Shown here one piece after another: positions 32,143 to 43,996 of a DNA stretch of 64,000 bases (positions within the stretch are counted from its first letter, which is position 1; each line of letters begins with the position of its first letter). Source of the DNA: Steinernema hermaphroditum (Eukaryota; Nematoda; Chromadorea; Rhabditida; Steinernematidae); NCBI GenBank assembly GCA_030435675.1, contig CM059621.1, positions 7,440,001-7,504,000 of the forward strand, read 5' to 3'. A model generated the notes under the pieces. The model saw nothing but the letters and a program-made list of their open reading frames with translations, was not told where the DNA came from and did not search any database. A program made the position numbers and the translations under genes.

Positions 32143-32941
32143 TTATTCGGCTTCCATCTTGTTACCACCCTCTTTGGGGCTTTCGAGTTCTCCCACGGTG
32201 CCCATGCGCCCCCCGGGGCTCTCCCCCTTATGATGTTGGTGATCCTTATCGTATTCATCTTCAGCATTTTGGAGGACTTTTACGATCTCCGTACGCCTAG
32301 GGCTTTTCGCGTTTTCAAACTGGTCGTTCTTCTTACCCTCGTCTTCCGCGCCTTCGGGGAGTTCCGCTGCATCCATTCGTACCCCAGGGCTCTTCACCTT
32401 TTGATGAGAGTGACGGTTCTTCTTGCTTTCGTCTTCGGCTTTATCTAGCGCTTCAGCTGTGCCCACGAGTCTTCCAGGGCTCTTTGCCTTGTGATGGCGG
32501 TGGCGCTTCCTCCTGCTTTCGTCTTCGGCTTTATCAGGAGCTTCAGTTGTACCCACGAGTCTTCCAGGGCTCTTTGCCTTGTGATGACGGTGCGCCCTCT
32601 TGCTTCCGTCTTCGGCTTTATCAAGAGCTTCAGTTGTACCCACGAGTCTTCCAGGGCTCTTTGCCTTGTGATGGCAGTGCGTCTTCCTGCGGCTACGTTT
32701 CTTCTTCCCCTTTGCCTTGTTCGCTGCGGAGTTCTCTTGGTCCTGGAACTGCTCGTTTACCGAGAATGAAACGGAGTCGAAGATGACACCTAGCAGCGGC
32801 ACACCCGGCTCTCCACGTTTCTTCCTCTGAAATCGATTCTTAGAATCCTTTCCAAAACCTGGAGGCACTTACGGCTTTGTCCACCTCGTAGCCAGCCCAA
32901 ATGGCTAAGACCCCGGCGACTATGGGGAGATACAGCGGCAT
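32143..32941 (-). CDS. Membrane-anchored protein with six SPG repeats
   Basis: Two exons (32941-32873, 32826-32143) give 250 residues. Exon 1 encodes a hydrophobic anchor (PLYLPIVAGVLAIWAGYEVD). Exon 2 begins RKKRGEPGVPLLG and, after about 50 residues, runs into six tandem units of 24-30 residues built on HHKAKSPGRLVGTTEALDKA-EDESK. The first three are nearly identical, the last three increasingly diverged. The region is charged and almost certainly disordered. An AACTTCAG acceptor just before the ATG suggests trans-splicing. The stop lies about 120 bp from the NEPRO stop on the opposite strand. I do not recognise the family. The repeated SP sites could be kinase targets; that is speculation. 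Confidence 0.75.
32180..32700. repeat. Coding tandem repeat, about 6 x 85-90 bp
   Basis: Six imperfect units inside the anchored repeat protein, recognisable by CTTCCAGGGCTCTTTGCC on the plus strand (clear at about 32463, 32559 and 32646). Identity is highest at the upper end and decays toward the 3' end of the gene, as expected if units are added at one side. Confidence 0.8.
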
Positions 32942-35900
32942 TTCTGAAGTTTCGACGCGCTGAACGACCTCTCTCTGGAGCTTATCGAGAGGAAAAGAGG
33001 GGCCGGGTGGGCTGCAGCGGATCGAAGTCTGTCTTTTCTGTCATCAACCTGTCTGTCTGTTGCTGAGGGGAAGTCTAGACGTAAAAGGGGACGTGCACTT
33101 ACAGGGTTTATAAAGGCGCAAAAAATCATCTGCAGGTACACGCGAAGTGGCAATATGAAGGGATTTTGTCCATCTCCGACTTCTATCGTCAACGCTGGAG
33201 CTTCAGCATCAACCCCATTCGATATCTTCCACTATCCCAATCCTGTAAACCGTTTGTAAATACCCCATCAGGATTGGGGATTACGATCCCTGGCGACCCG
33301 TGGTCACTCGATCCCAATTTCCTCTGCTTCGACGGGACTTAACCCATTTTCGGAAGCGTTTTTCTCTTCTGGCACCGGGCGTTTTCGCTCTCAGCGTTGA
33401 GTGACCGCGCCTCGAGTGCTCAACGCCCTCGAGAGCGCCACTCCTCATCACATAATTTCCCTTTGTTTGTCCTCTTCTGTTCGTCACCTGTGAATCGCTG
33501 CTTCTTTCAAAAATCCGTAAAGTCGCGCTAATTTTTCCGATAGTTCACTGATAGTTACAGTCTCCGTATGTGGACTATCATTTTTCGATGTGTTTTACTT
33601 GCTTTCATCGTTAGTTATTTTTAAACTAAGATTCAACCGAACAATTTGAAACAAATCACTTTGAAGGATCTCTTTGAAGCTCCGAAAGCTGTATACAATG
33701 ATGTTATACAATACCTTCAAACGCTTTTGGGTGGGCTCTTGGGAGAGTTCTTCATTACCTGGTTTGGATCTTTTTTTTGAGGTGACGAGTTCCGGTTCCG
33801 GTCGTCTTGGTTCTATTGCATAATTACGACTACTGGGAGCCAGAAAAGGGGGTCAACTTGATCTGGGGTCAACGAAACAAAAAGTGCAAAAAAGGTCAAA
33901 TTTTTCAAGGTTTTTTAAGTTTTCGATTTTCAGATTTCAGAGGGACATTACCTTCAAGGACGTTGGAGAACAGTTGAAATATTCCTTTTAGTAAAATTCG
34001 GAATCTTTAACTTTGAAGCCAAGATGACTAAATAATGGCGAGCTCACAACTCACCTCTTCATGCGTGATCACACTACCGTAATCCCTCAAAGCATGCTTG
34101 CAGATCTGCCGCCTGATCCGTCTGCCGCCTGAGCGATGGAGTGTGGCGCCGAGCCAGATCTGGTTCCCTCGCACCTCGTCCGCTGTGGAGAGGAGCCGTA
34201 CTGCCGAGTGGTCCACTGCTTCCGCCACGTCGTCTGTTTGATCGGTACGTCCTCGGGCGTTCTTTGTATGCCTGCACAACAACGTAATCCTGTTTTTGTG
34301 CTCCTCCCTCGCGGGAACGGCGCACCTCGAGTCGCCGACTCCATGGATTCCGAAGTCCATGACGAGTGGGTGTTCTGTTTGCGCTCGGAATTAGAAGATG
34401 ACGCGACGGTTTAGAAGGCGTTCGCTGCCAGGGTTTAGAAATTTCGATCTGTCACCCTTAGCAGTCGTCTTCATTCATATGGCTGCAGTACTGTGCATTG
34501 TTTTGTGAATTCGTTCCAAAACAAATATTCTCCTTTTTCATTCCATTGGCGCGCACCCTTGCCAGGGCCCCACTTTTTTTTGTCCCCATAGGAACCTTCC
34601 AAAGTTCTACTTGTGCGGCCAAGTTCATCGAAGTCACCCTTCGAGCGGTAATCGGAATGTAAACACGGCGACTCGAGGCGGCTGGAAGGGAGCCGCCGAC
34701 TTGACGGATGGAGTGCCCGACGGTAAACAGTCGCCGAGTTATTTATGTGACTTCGATTTGGTCCTCGGCGCTGTGACGGCGCCGTCGAACTCTGCCGAGA
34801 TCTGGTGACAGGAAGTGACGTGGCTGTCCAAGAAGTGAGAGTTTTGAAAGAAGGTGACTGGATTCGTTTGTTTGGGATTGAGATGTTTGTGGACTGGTCC
34901 CCCCGTCATGTGACTTATTTTTGTGCTATCTGAACTGAACAAAAAATGGGCGAACATCGCCTCAAGATAAATTTTTAATGATTTCTCTTTGCTCCGATTC
35001 TAAATTTTGGTCGTTCTCGATACATTCAGGCTGCCATGCAATTTCCAGTGGATGGTATTGGGGCATTTTTAAATTCGAGGTCTCTTTGGAACTCGTTGTG
35101 GCCCTCTTTTTGCAGTTCTTTGATCCCTAATTCCAAAAGATCCAGATTTCTTTCCATACTTCAAACAAGGTTTTCCTCGTCTCTCTCTGTTTCACCCACC
35201 CTTACCCACCCTTTGCGACGTAACTTTGATATCTTAGGGTCATGAAGAATCGCCTCCCCTAAGGTCACCCAAATGATTTCAAATCACCCAACATTCCGAT
35301 CGAATTCCAGCGACTCCCCGCACGGTTCTGTCCTTCTGTCGCTTCAGGACTGCACACCGCTGCGGCCCTCCAGCACCACGTCAACACACCGTTTCTAATC
35401 GATTCGGCGCCGTCGGTCGTTTCGTTCGTCTCCATCTGTGGTCGCCGGTGGCGCTAAAACAAATATTCCATATGCAGATCGAGACCATTCGGTATTAGGC
35501 GTGCACGCGCGAGAGCCACTGTGTAACGCGCACCGCCCCACGCTTTACGCTCCGCCGCCAATTTCATATTTACGCGCGGGGGGCGACGTCACGCTTCCTT
35601 TCTTTTCGTCTTTTTTGCCGAAACCCGTGACCGAGGTTGTGTTTCCGTCGGTGTTGCTACTGGCTAGTCAGACGGGGGTTCCCTCCTTCGGAATTCGTTG
35701 CCATGTTGAGTGGATATCCCTCAAAGTGAGGGTTTGAAGTGTCCTTTGAGTGTTTTCAGTATTCCAAGAGAGATCGAAGCCAAATCCGATCCTTCATCCA
35801 ATAAAAACGTAGCTTTGTCGGAACATCCCCTCGTTTCGGTGATTTATCGCCGTTCGGGTCGGTCGAGATTCGCTCGTTATTCTTCTTGAAGTTCGGCCGA

Positions 35901-36462
35901 TAGCCGACGATTCGACCATTTTCCCCAGTGGCGACTCTTTCTAGGTGCCGCCTGGTTTAATAATGGCCCTTCTGACTTTTTGTAGCGCTAGTAACCTTCC
36001 AAATTCAAACATTTTTGCCTCGAAAATGCTCACGATGAGGCCGCAGAAAATCTCATGAGAACCACTCCAAACGTCCTCGACGAAGTCATCTGGAATAAAT
36101 TAGCCTTTTCGGTTTTTTTTTCAGATTATTTCACATCAGAGATGATTGAATTTTGTGCTTTTTAACAATTTGAACAAAGTCCACGATAGATTGAATTTCA
36201 TTTTTTTCTTTTTTTATTAGATTTCATATCAACTTCGATTTCCAAACATCCATCTCTCCATCTTCTCATCCCCTTCTTCCGTGATTCGTCAACAACAACA
36301 GTTCCTAATGCATGGTGCGACTTTCGGCGGCCCGGGCCCCGAATCGCGATGATTAATCAGAAACGCCGCCGCGTGTCGTACAGCCGTCGCCCCCTCATCC
36401 CGTTTTGACACCGCCGTCCCCCGGGGCTCCGTGAGATTGACGCCTGATTCGTTCATTTGCAG
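32942..36462. other. Gene-poor region upstream of the Crumbs-like 3' exons
   Basis: Probably long introns or 5' flank of the Crumbs-like gene. A GC-rich island at about 34070-34400 is open in several frames and begins after a CTTGCAG acceptor (34098); it may be an exon but I cannot assign a frame. No EGF or laminin-G pattern was found. A diverged repeat copy sits at 35801-35851. Confidence 0.4.
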
Positions 36463-37095
36463 CCAATTCCACAGCGTTGGTGCTGTCCGGATGTCGCACT
36501 CCGGCTGACGACGCTCCCTACTACTGTATCTGTCCCCTCGAGCACGACCCCATCCGCTTCCGCCAACTCTTCGGCGCCATGTCCGATAGAAGTCCTGCAG
36601 CCGCCGTCCCCGAATCCACGACCACCGCCTTGGCGACATCTTCGGCGCCCGGGAACGACTCGCTGAGCGGAGGAGCGATCGCCGGCATCGTCATCGGCTG
36701 CGTGGTGAGTCCGGAAAAAGGGTCACAAACGGGCACGTCAGCTGACGGCTAAAAGGCGCAAATGATTCCGTGATTGACATCTGCCATGAATTATGCATTT
36801 CGCGCGGATCCGTTGCGGCGACGAAACGGAGAATCAGCTGGCGGTGTGCACACATAAAAGCGTTTTCTTCCATGGAAACACAAAACGATTTGCACAACAA
36901 AAAGGTGGACGATTCGGATGGAAGCCCTGAGATCTGTGACTGTAGTGGATCCTACAAATTCACCTAGAAGTCAACCAGGAGGAAAAAGCCAGCCAGGGGA
37001 AAGCAATTTGTCAGAAAACAAAAAGGGACTACCCCTAAGTTCTCATAAAAACGGCGCTTTGTCGGAACATCCCCCTCGTTTCGGTGATTTATCGC
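35801..37095. repeat. Dispersed about 51-bp repeat, two copies
   Basis: 35801-35851 and 37045-37095 share ATAAAAACG, GCTTTGTCGGAACATCCCC, then TCGTTTCGGTGATTTATCG, with a few substitutions and one indel; weaker similarity continues for about 40 bp. One copy is upstream of, and one inside, the 1.3-kb intron of the Crumbs-like gene. This is likely a non-coding mobile or satellite-type element. Confidence 0.8.
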
Positions 37096-38449
37096 CTTTG
37101 CGATTCGATCATTATTCTTCTCGATGGCGACAATTTGAACAAATCTCTTAAACCGTTTGAGAGATCCTTGTTATGCGAATTTCCTGTACCTATAAACGAT
37201 TGCTATATAATTGTCCTTCTCTGAAATGGCGCAATTGTTCCAAATATCGAAACGTTTTTTGTTAAGTGAAACCGGTCCGATTGATCGTTTTGATCAATTG
37301 TCCGTCACAAAGAGGAACTAAATGAACCTACAGCATCGACACACCACCATTCAGTACTACTAGCTCACCTAGCTGGAATCTCTTAGCTACCGTAATCTTT
37401 CAAAACCGAAAGCCCACCTGATGCTCGGAAATCTCTCTAGCGACCAGGAAAATATAATCAGTTTTTGTTTTTTACCCTTTCTTTGATGATTTCTCCGGAG
37501 TATGTATAAAAGACTTTGAGGAACCTTCTGATCTTCCTCATCATCATTCAGGTTGATTTCTGAAAAAGCACGCGTCAAACTAAATCTGAGTAGACGTTGA
37601 ATCCTTTTTGTTGCCTATCTAAAAGGGTCTTCAATTTGAAGTTGACTTCATAAACGCTGACCGTTCCAAATATCATGAACGCTGACCAACTTGATACCGT
37701 TTCGTCGGAACTCTGAGCAGATCCTTCATAAATGAAGCTAACACAAATCTCTTGTTTCTGCCCTAATGAAGTGCACAACTAGAACGCACCCTTTCCTCAC
37801 TTTTTGCTTTTCTTCTATTCCACACAGCGGATGTTTGCTCCGACTTCTCTCTCTTTTGCAATCGTCAAACACGGAATTCTTTCCCTTCGGCGCTCCATTA
37901 GGCAAATACGCGATGTTTCACTGAATAAACAACTCCAGATAAGGACTTCCTACACTCCATTTCTACCGTAACCCCTCACCTAACCTCATTCAGGGCCTGG
38001 TCGTGATTCTGGCCGTCGTCGCCTTCTTCGTCGTCCGACGCGTCCGCGAGAGTCGGAAGAACCACGGCGAGTATCGTCCCCAATGGGAGGAGTTCCGCCA
38101 CGCCAAGGACCTACCGTACCTGCAGCCTCCGAACATCGAAGGACTCATCTAGGCCTTCTCCTTTCCGGGTGTAAATACTCTTCGCGACGTCGTTTCCTCT
38201 CCCGATGCTCAACTCCGTTCACTTAACCCTTTCGAGATTTGTATATTCACAGCGTATATCAGAGATGTAATAAACCTTTTCACCCCACTCCGCGCACCTC
38301 TAAAGCCGTCATTGCAGGCGCTGGTCCTCGTCTGCGGCATTGGAATCTTCTCCGCCCGACTCTGCTCAGAATCGGAGGAGCAGGAAGGCGACGAAAGGAG
38401 GACAGCCAGAATCAAGCGGAGGATCACGCAGATCGCCACGATTCTCTGA
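36463..38449 (+). CDS. Crumbs/EAT-20-like polarity protein, 3' end with two possible tails
   Basis: Exon 36463-36704 (entered in phase 1 after CATTTGCAG) encodes the end of an EGF-like module (CRTPADDAPYYCICP), a Ser/Thr-rich stalk and the start of a membrane helix (LSGGAIAGIVIGCV). It joins exon 37994-38152 in phase 0, finishing the helix (GLVVILAVVAFFVVRR) and giving a tail with GEYRP, like the FERM-binding site of Crumbs, and a terminal EGLI, like the ERLI PDZ-binding end. A second exon (38318-38449), also after a good TTGCAG acceptor and in phase 0, would give ALVLVCGIGIFSARL and a basic tail (RRTARIKRRITQIATIL) with its own AATAAA. Upstream exons are not found here, so the gene is partial. 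Crumbs proteins organise apical membrane and epithelial polarity. Confidence 0.75.
36705..37993. other. Long intron of the Crumbs-like gene
   Basis: 1289 nt, far longer than typical introns here. It contains one copy of the dispersed repeat (37045-37095) and two CTACCGTAA motifs (37387, 37963). Minus-strand ORFs at 37387-37778 are AT-rich and not convincing. Confidence 0.6.
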
Positions 38450-38480
38450 GGAGTTTTGAGTTTTAAGACGTAAATAAAAC

Positions 38481-38738
38481 ATGAAACCATTGCTTTGTCT
38501 ATGTCTTCTCTTCGTTGATCTGTCGAGGACTCCTATGAATCCTGTTGCTTACACTTTCCGCGATGTGTCACCGTATGAAAAGTCGATATGTGTTGGGAAC
38601 TGCGGCAAGTTGTACGACCGAGCTGTGTGTATGTCTTTAGAACTTGAACCCCACTTTGACGACCGCTCTGTTCTTTGGAGAAAAGCTCTGGTATCTGGGA
38701 GTACACTTTGGGGAAAAGAGGCGAATACGTTCGTTTAA
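38481..38738 (+). CDS. Possible small secreted protein
   Basis: An 85-codon ORF beginning MKPLLCLCLLFVDLSRTPMN, which reads as a signal peptide, followed by a Cys-poor mature part (YTFRDVSPYEKSICVGNCGK). It starts 32 bp after the stop of the alternative Crumbs exon. A GTATGT at 38630 could be a donor, so the real protein may differ. There is no recognisable family. It may also be non-coding. Confidence 0.25.
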   Translation: MKPLLCLCLLFVDLSRTPMNPVAYTFRDVSPYEKSICVGNCGKLYDRAVCMSLELEPHFDDRSVLWRKALVSGSTLWGKEANTFV

Positions 38739-39241
38739 GGATTTGCTCAAGTGGGCAAAACGGTTAAACGGCTTTTCTCTAGAGAAATCAAGGCACCTCT
38801 TAATGGGTATTAGAAGGTGCGTGCCATGGCGAGGGCTACTGTCAGGTACTTCACAACACGAAGAAGAAAAGATAGGAACTGTTCACTTTAAAGCTGACCG
38901 CATTGTGACTTCTATGTGATCAGTGTGAACATAACGGCAAATAGTTAGACGGATAACTACATAGAAACACTTCAAGGAGATTGCAGGGATAGGTCACAAA
39001 ATTTGGACCACAGTTTCTCTTCAGTGCACGTCTTGACCACTTTGAAACATGACCATTTTGAAGCGATAAAATGTAGGATACCTACATGGAATCCTGTATT
39101 GAAATATTGAGAAAATGAGCACTTTTGCAATTACTGGGAAAAACGGTTAATACAGTCTTCCTTTAGAGAAAAAAAAAATGTGGCTCAAGAAGCTCAGGTC
39201 GTTATTTATTCGAAAAGTCAGTTCATAGATACATGTTCACT

Positions 39242-42137
39242 TCACAACTTCGATCTCGCGTCCTTCATCATCGGGCCGAGGTACTTCTCGAAGGTTGGAA
39301 GGACCTAAAGTAGATGCTCAATTCGAAGACCAAGAAGGCCACCACGTACCTCGGTCTTGTTGAGCTGAGACTGCTGGGCCCACTGGAGAAGGGCCGGGTA
39401 TACGTTACCGTCGCGTCTTCCGAGGACCGAGTGGAGCTCGCGGTCGCAGAAGTCGAGAGAGTCGACGAGAGCGACGGCGTTCGGTCGGAGCTTCTGGAGG
39501 AGGCAGTAGAGGCCCTGCTTCATGGCGTCGAACTGCGCGTCGGAGAGGTAGCCATCGGTCTTGAGGGCGCTGGCGTGGTGTGTCAGGGCGTCGAGGGCGA
39601 AGAGGCGGCCGAGGTCCTCGAGAACGGGCTTCAGTTGGGGGTCCTGGCACTGGGCCACGCGGCGCATGTAGGTCTTTACGAGATTCGTCTTGACGTGGAG
39701 CCGCGAGGCACGACACAGCTCCACGGAGGTGGCGTTCCACGCCAACTCCGGAGCCATGCGCTTCTGGTTGGCGGAGAGGAGGGTGAAGGCGGCGAACACC
39801 TGCTGCCGCGCGATGTGCTCGAAGTCGGCGACGAGCGTCCGGAGCGGAGTGGACTCCCCGGAGACGAAGGCGCTCCTCTTCCGCGGCTTCTGGCCGATGT
39901 ACGCGGCGATGTCAGCCAGTTTAGGACTGCCCGACTGCACGTTATCGGCGACCTTCATGAGGAAACGGGCCACCTGCAGCAGCATGACGATGTTCTCGCC
40001 TTCGTAGGTGCATCCGCCGACGGCGTAGCCATAGGCCTCCGGAAGACCCGAGGCGTGGGAGTAGCCGTGGCCTCCGCAGGCCATTCGGCACTGCTCGATG
40101 CCCTGTGCCACTTCCCAGGAGACGACCGACTTGAGGCCGCTGGAGAGGGCGTGAAGTTCCGGGAGGAGCTCTGTGTTGCCTGTAGTGAGCTGCTCGGTCA
40201 CCTGAAAAGATCACTGTCCTGCTGCAGAAGATAAAAGTTTACTCCAAGTTTTCAAAAGGATCCCCACAGACAGACGTGGTGTCTGTCTTGTAGACATACA
40301 GACAATGCCGATCATTTCATCGACCGCTTCTCACTGATTTCAGCCACAAGAATGACAGACATCGTTTGAAGCGTTTGTCTGGTAGACGTACACCGACCAT
40401 CTGTGTCTCTCTGGAGGTGTGAATTCTTTTGTGGCGCTCTGTATTATGGGAAAGAGCACGTGTCATTTTCATGCTCAGTCATTAGCCTATTTCCCAACGG
40501 CTGACATTATCATTTTAGAGATGTTCATAGAACGTCGAAATAAACATCGCTTCTTTGATTCACCCACCGCGAACACACTCTTTCGACCTTCAGTTCGCTG
40601 TAATAAGCCACGAGTGTTCCTTTGGGAGAGGAGGAAGCGCTCCTTTTTGGAGTGAAAGTGACAAACGATTAGAGAACAACTCGGCGACCCCACATTGTGT
40701 AGGTGTCAAGGACGCCTTTTGTCGAAAGAGTCGCTCACCTGGAGGTAGAGGTCGCGGACTTCGCTCGCGGCAAAGAGGAAGACGAGGGCCTTCGCCAGCT
40801 GGGGGAGCAGACGGTACTGCTGCGTTTGGTAGTCCAGGATCTGCACCTCGCCGTTTCTGAAGGCAGCGCGTTAAGACTCATTCAAAGACGGGAACTATCG
40901 GATTTACAGTATACAGTACCCTCCGAGGTTCTACTTCAATTTGGATCAAATGAACTTACTCGGGGTTCATCTCTCCCTGTCTTCTGACGGCGGAGTACCG
41001 TATGGCGATGGTAGCGGCGGCGGCCAGCTGCATCGCCTGGTCGCGGATCATCACCGACCGCACGAACACCATGGTACCGTAGCCCAGCTTCGAGTGCTTC
41101 GGGGCGACGTACTCTCCGTCTGGGAGCACCTTCGAGTAGCGCATGAGCATGTTGCGTCGGGGGATCCTCAAGTTGTCGAAGAGAAGGTAGCCGTTGTCGC
41201 CGCCGTTGATGCCGAACTTCGGGCCGATGTCTCCCAAGCGGATTCCCTGCAGGGGCAAGTGGGTCTCCTCGTCGCGGAGCTGGACGATGAAGGGATGGGG
41301 CCCGTGGCACTTGCCCCGAGTGTAGAGCTGCGCCACCACCACAGCGTAGTTGGACGACTTGCCCAGGGAGCCCGGCCACCACTTGGCTGCGGTTACGGTA
41401 GGCGAGTTGAGCACGAATTCCTCTGTCTTGGGATCGTACGTGGCGGTGGTCTCGAGACGGCTTAGGTTGGTACCGTGGCCGAGTTCGGTCTGCGCGTAGG
41501 TGCCGAGGATGCCGCGGGCGATAGCCAGGGTCAGCCACTCATCCAGCTGCTCGTCGTCCGTTTGGCCTTGCAGCGTCGGCACGAACATGACGTAGTGGAG
41601 GGACATCGCGTGGAGATCGCGGCCCATGATCAGGCTGAAAGAGAGTGTTAGGGGTGCCGATTTGAGGCCCCACAAGCTTCGGTTCTGCTACGCCCATAAT
41701 CTTCTCTGGCTCTGATTAGGTATCTCCGATCAGCTACGTACCCCATAGAACCCTAGAGGTCCAAACCCTGCTACCCCCTACTCCCTTCCCCCCAAACCCT
41801 ACTTAACTACCGTAATCGCCTACCTCTGGTAATACATTCCCTCTCCGAAGAAGTCGGATCCGTCGATGGCGTCGGTGTTGTCGGTCATGGCTACGGCCTT
41901 GCGGGCGTTGTTGTCGCAGCGCTCCTCGCGGCTCATGAACTCCACAGGGATCGGGTCCTGGAACGCCGGCACCGACTCCACAAACGCGAGGATCTCGCGG
42001 CGTCGCTGCAGCTTCTCGTCGCCGCCGTGGATGAAGGCGGCCATCTTCCCGACGGGGAACGTCGCCCGGCGCCGCTCGGCGGTGATGTCCGGGTTGTCAC
42101 CCTCCCGGATAAGGTCCTTCTCAGCGCTCGGGTCCAT
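39242..42137 (-). CDS. Peroxisomal acyl-CoA oxidase (ACOX-1 type)
   Basis: Five exons (42137-41824, 41634-40960, 40856-40739, 40201-39350, 39304-39242) give 673 residues. Motifs: [16 protein letters not shown] near the start, [20 protein letters not shown] (FAD/substrate core), [51 protein letters not shown], the catalytic-Glu phrase [13 protein letters not shown], and a C-terminal SKL peroxisomal targeting signal. It catalyses the first oxidation in peroxisomal beta-oxidation; in nematodes ACOX-1 enzymes shorten ascaroside pheromone side chains. An upstream in-frame ATG at 42227 would add 30 basic residues but lacks family similarity. One intron (40202-40738) is 537 nt. Phases of all joins agree. 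Confidence 0.94.
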
Positions 42138-42518
42138 CGTCACTCTCTGAATTTTCTCTCGTCGTCTGCGCTCTCTCGCGGCGCTGCCCGTGAACGGTCG
42201 CGATTCGATGGGGTGGCGCGTGATCATCGGCTCCGATGCGAAGTGACGATTATTTTCATTTGCCGTTTACCCGTCTGAGGTACCGTGATGATTGAAGCAT
42301 TCCGATCGCAAAATAAACTTATAGTTTGACAACGAAGGTGACTAGCGCTCCCTTAAGTACTGTTTCCGAATCGTCGTAGGTGGGTGGTATTTCACCGAAT
42401 TTCGTTGAAAAATAAGCTTGAGTAGCTAAGATAACTAAAATAAGCTCACCAGTACGAATCCAAGGGTGTCATTCAGTACCATAAACAACAAAAAAATCTA
42501 TCAGGGTTTGCGACCAGG

Positions 42519-42720
42519 TATTCGATCCGGATCGAATCGAATACCACCTGCGGTGATTCGACAACTCTCATATGAGCAATGACTAATAGAGGATGAAGTT
42601 TTCTGATTAAGTGATTTCGATTTGATTTAAGTAATTTCGATTTATTCGATCCGGATCGAATCGAATAAATTCGACCGAATACTACCAGCGGCGATTCGAC
42701 AACTCTCATATGAGCGATGG
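42519..42720. repeat. Direct repeat pair carrying a 16-bp palindrome
   Basis: Copy A 42519-42582 and copy B 42643-42720 share TATTCGATCCGGATCGAATC and GATTCGACAACTCTCATATG. Copy B has about 14 extra bases. Each contains the perfect palindrome TTCGATCCGGATCGAA. The 60 bp between them holds two more GATTTCGATTT words. Confidence 0.85.
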
Positions 42721-42840
42721 CTATACATTCGTTGATATCCTCGAAATCGGAATAAGAAGGTTCACACAGATAAGATAAAAGAGATAAGATTTGCCTTGTA
42801 CAAAATCTTGCGATATGTATAGAAACGAATGTATAGCCAT
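42717..42840. repeat. Perfect 17-bp inverted repeat
   Basis: ATGGCTATACATTCGTT at 42717-42733 is the exact reverse complement of 42824-42840, with 90 bp between. It begins inside copy B of the adjacent direct repeat, so the two may be parts of one small element. Confidence 0.85.
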
Positions 42841-43705
42841 GCAGCCTATCTGTTGTCCTCGTTTCTTTCGATGTACAGAAGACAGAGTGATCACCAGAGC
42901 TTCAATATTGATCCATTGCCAAGAACCGAAGAAAAATCGAAAAAATTAACAGGTATGTGAATGCTTAGTTATTTTTAACTTTAGTGAACTTCAACTGTCG
43001 GTCAACGCAAAGCAAATGTATAACTACTGTTAAGACACTGCTACAGTCAACAGTGAACCACTAAGAACTGTCCTAGAGAGAAACGGCTTCAAGAGAGCAA
43101 GGACAGTGAGCACTTGTCACAAATGTACAAAACCGAAAGAATCAAAAATCCTAAGACAAAAACATGAGAACGCAACCAAGCGACAAAGCGCCATGTGACA
43201 GCAACCGATCGCGCGTTTTGGCTTTATGGCGAGGCGACGATCAGAGTAGACTACGATGCGGAGCCACAGCGAACTACACTAGACTGCTGGGCAGAAGAAA
43301 TCAAACGGTCAGAAAACACGCGATAAGAAGGCTTTGATCCAAACTGTCCGCTGGCGTCGATCGATCGACGTGACGACATGCAGAGGAGGAGAGCGCGCGG
43401 CGCTCCATTAGGTGTGTTCCCAAGTGGGTCGACGCGAAACGAAAACGATCACGTTTGAAGTCCAGGAAGGGTGATCGAAAACAACAAAGGAGCACTCATA
43501 ATCACAAGAGCCTAGCTCCACTAAAATACTTCACATTTTCGACTCAAATTTGTGACATCATTCACAAATATTTGTTGTGTTTTGTATCGCCACCTTCGGA
43601 GTTTTTTTCTATCTGCCGCTTTCATTAATGTGGATCTTCGTAATATTAATAAAGTTCCGGCTACGCCGGCACAAACCGGATATTTCCATTAGGCCTTAGA
43701 TCAGT

Positions 43706-43743
43706 TATTCGGATATAACAAACATATTCGGATATAACAAACA
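43706..43743. repeat. 19-bp tandem duplication
   Basis: TATTCGGATATAACAAACA occurs twice head to tail (43706-43724 and 43725-43743). Non-coding. Confidence 0.9.
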
Positions 43744-43996
43744 CATCACATCAACCAAAGGCCTCGATCGACGGGCGTTCTTCGTATTCTCACGTACTAT
43801 AACCCTTAAGTTGCCAGGGGCATCATTCATATTAAGATAGAATGCTTTTAAAATAGAACTGATGGACAAGTACTTTTATGCACAGTACTGAGTTCTGTTG
43901 AGTTCACTTCGGCGCCGTATTGGAGATTGCTTTACAACAGAATTCATGGTATTTTATATCTCTGATTAGCCAGATCACCTCAAAGAATCGCTTCCA

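Larger units (their letters stand above)
42138..43996. other. Repeat-containing spacer
   Basis: No gene is supported. It holds a 42519-42720 direct repeat with a TTCGATCCGGATCGAA palindrome, a 17-bp inverted repeat and a 19-bp tandem duplication, all listed separately. AT content is high. Confidence 0.6.

Noticed and set aside
34028..34360. Minus-strand ORF with NQIWLGATLHRSGG resembling a lectin fragment
   Set aside because: The same GC-rich block is open in several frames on both strands and no flanking exon gives a consistent frame.
39314..40234. 306-codon plus-strand ORF
   Set aside because: Exact antisense of ACOX exon 4; GC-rich codon bias of the real gene keeps the shadow frame open.
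40941..41465. 174-codon plus-strand ORF
   Set aside because: Antisense of ACOX exon 2.
42473..42709. 78-codon ORF with repeated MRVVESP phrase
   Set aside because: Translation of the non-coding direct repeat; the repeat is explained at DNA level.
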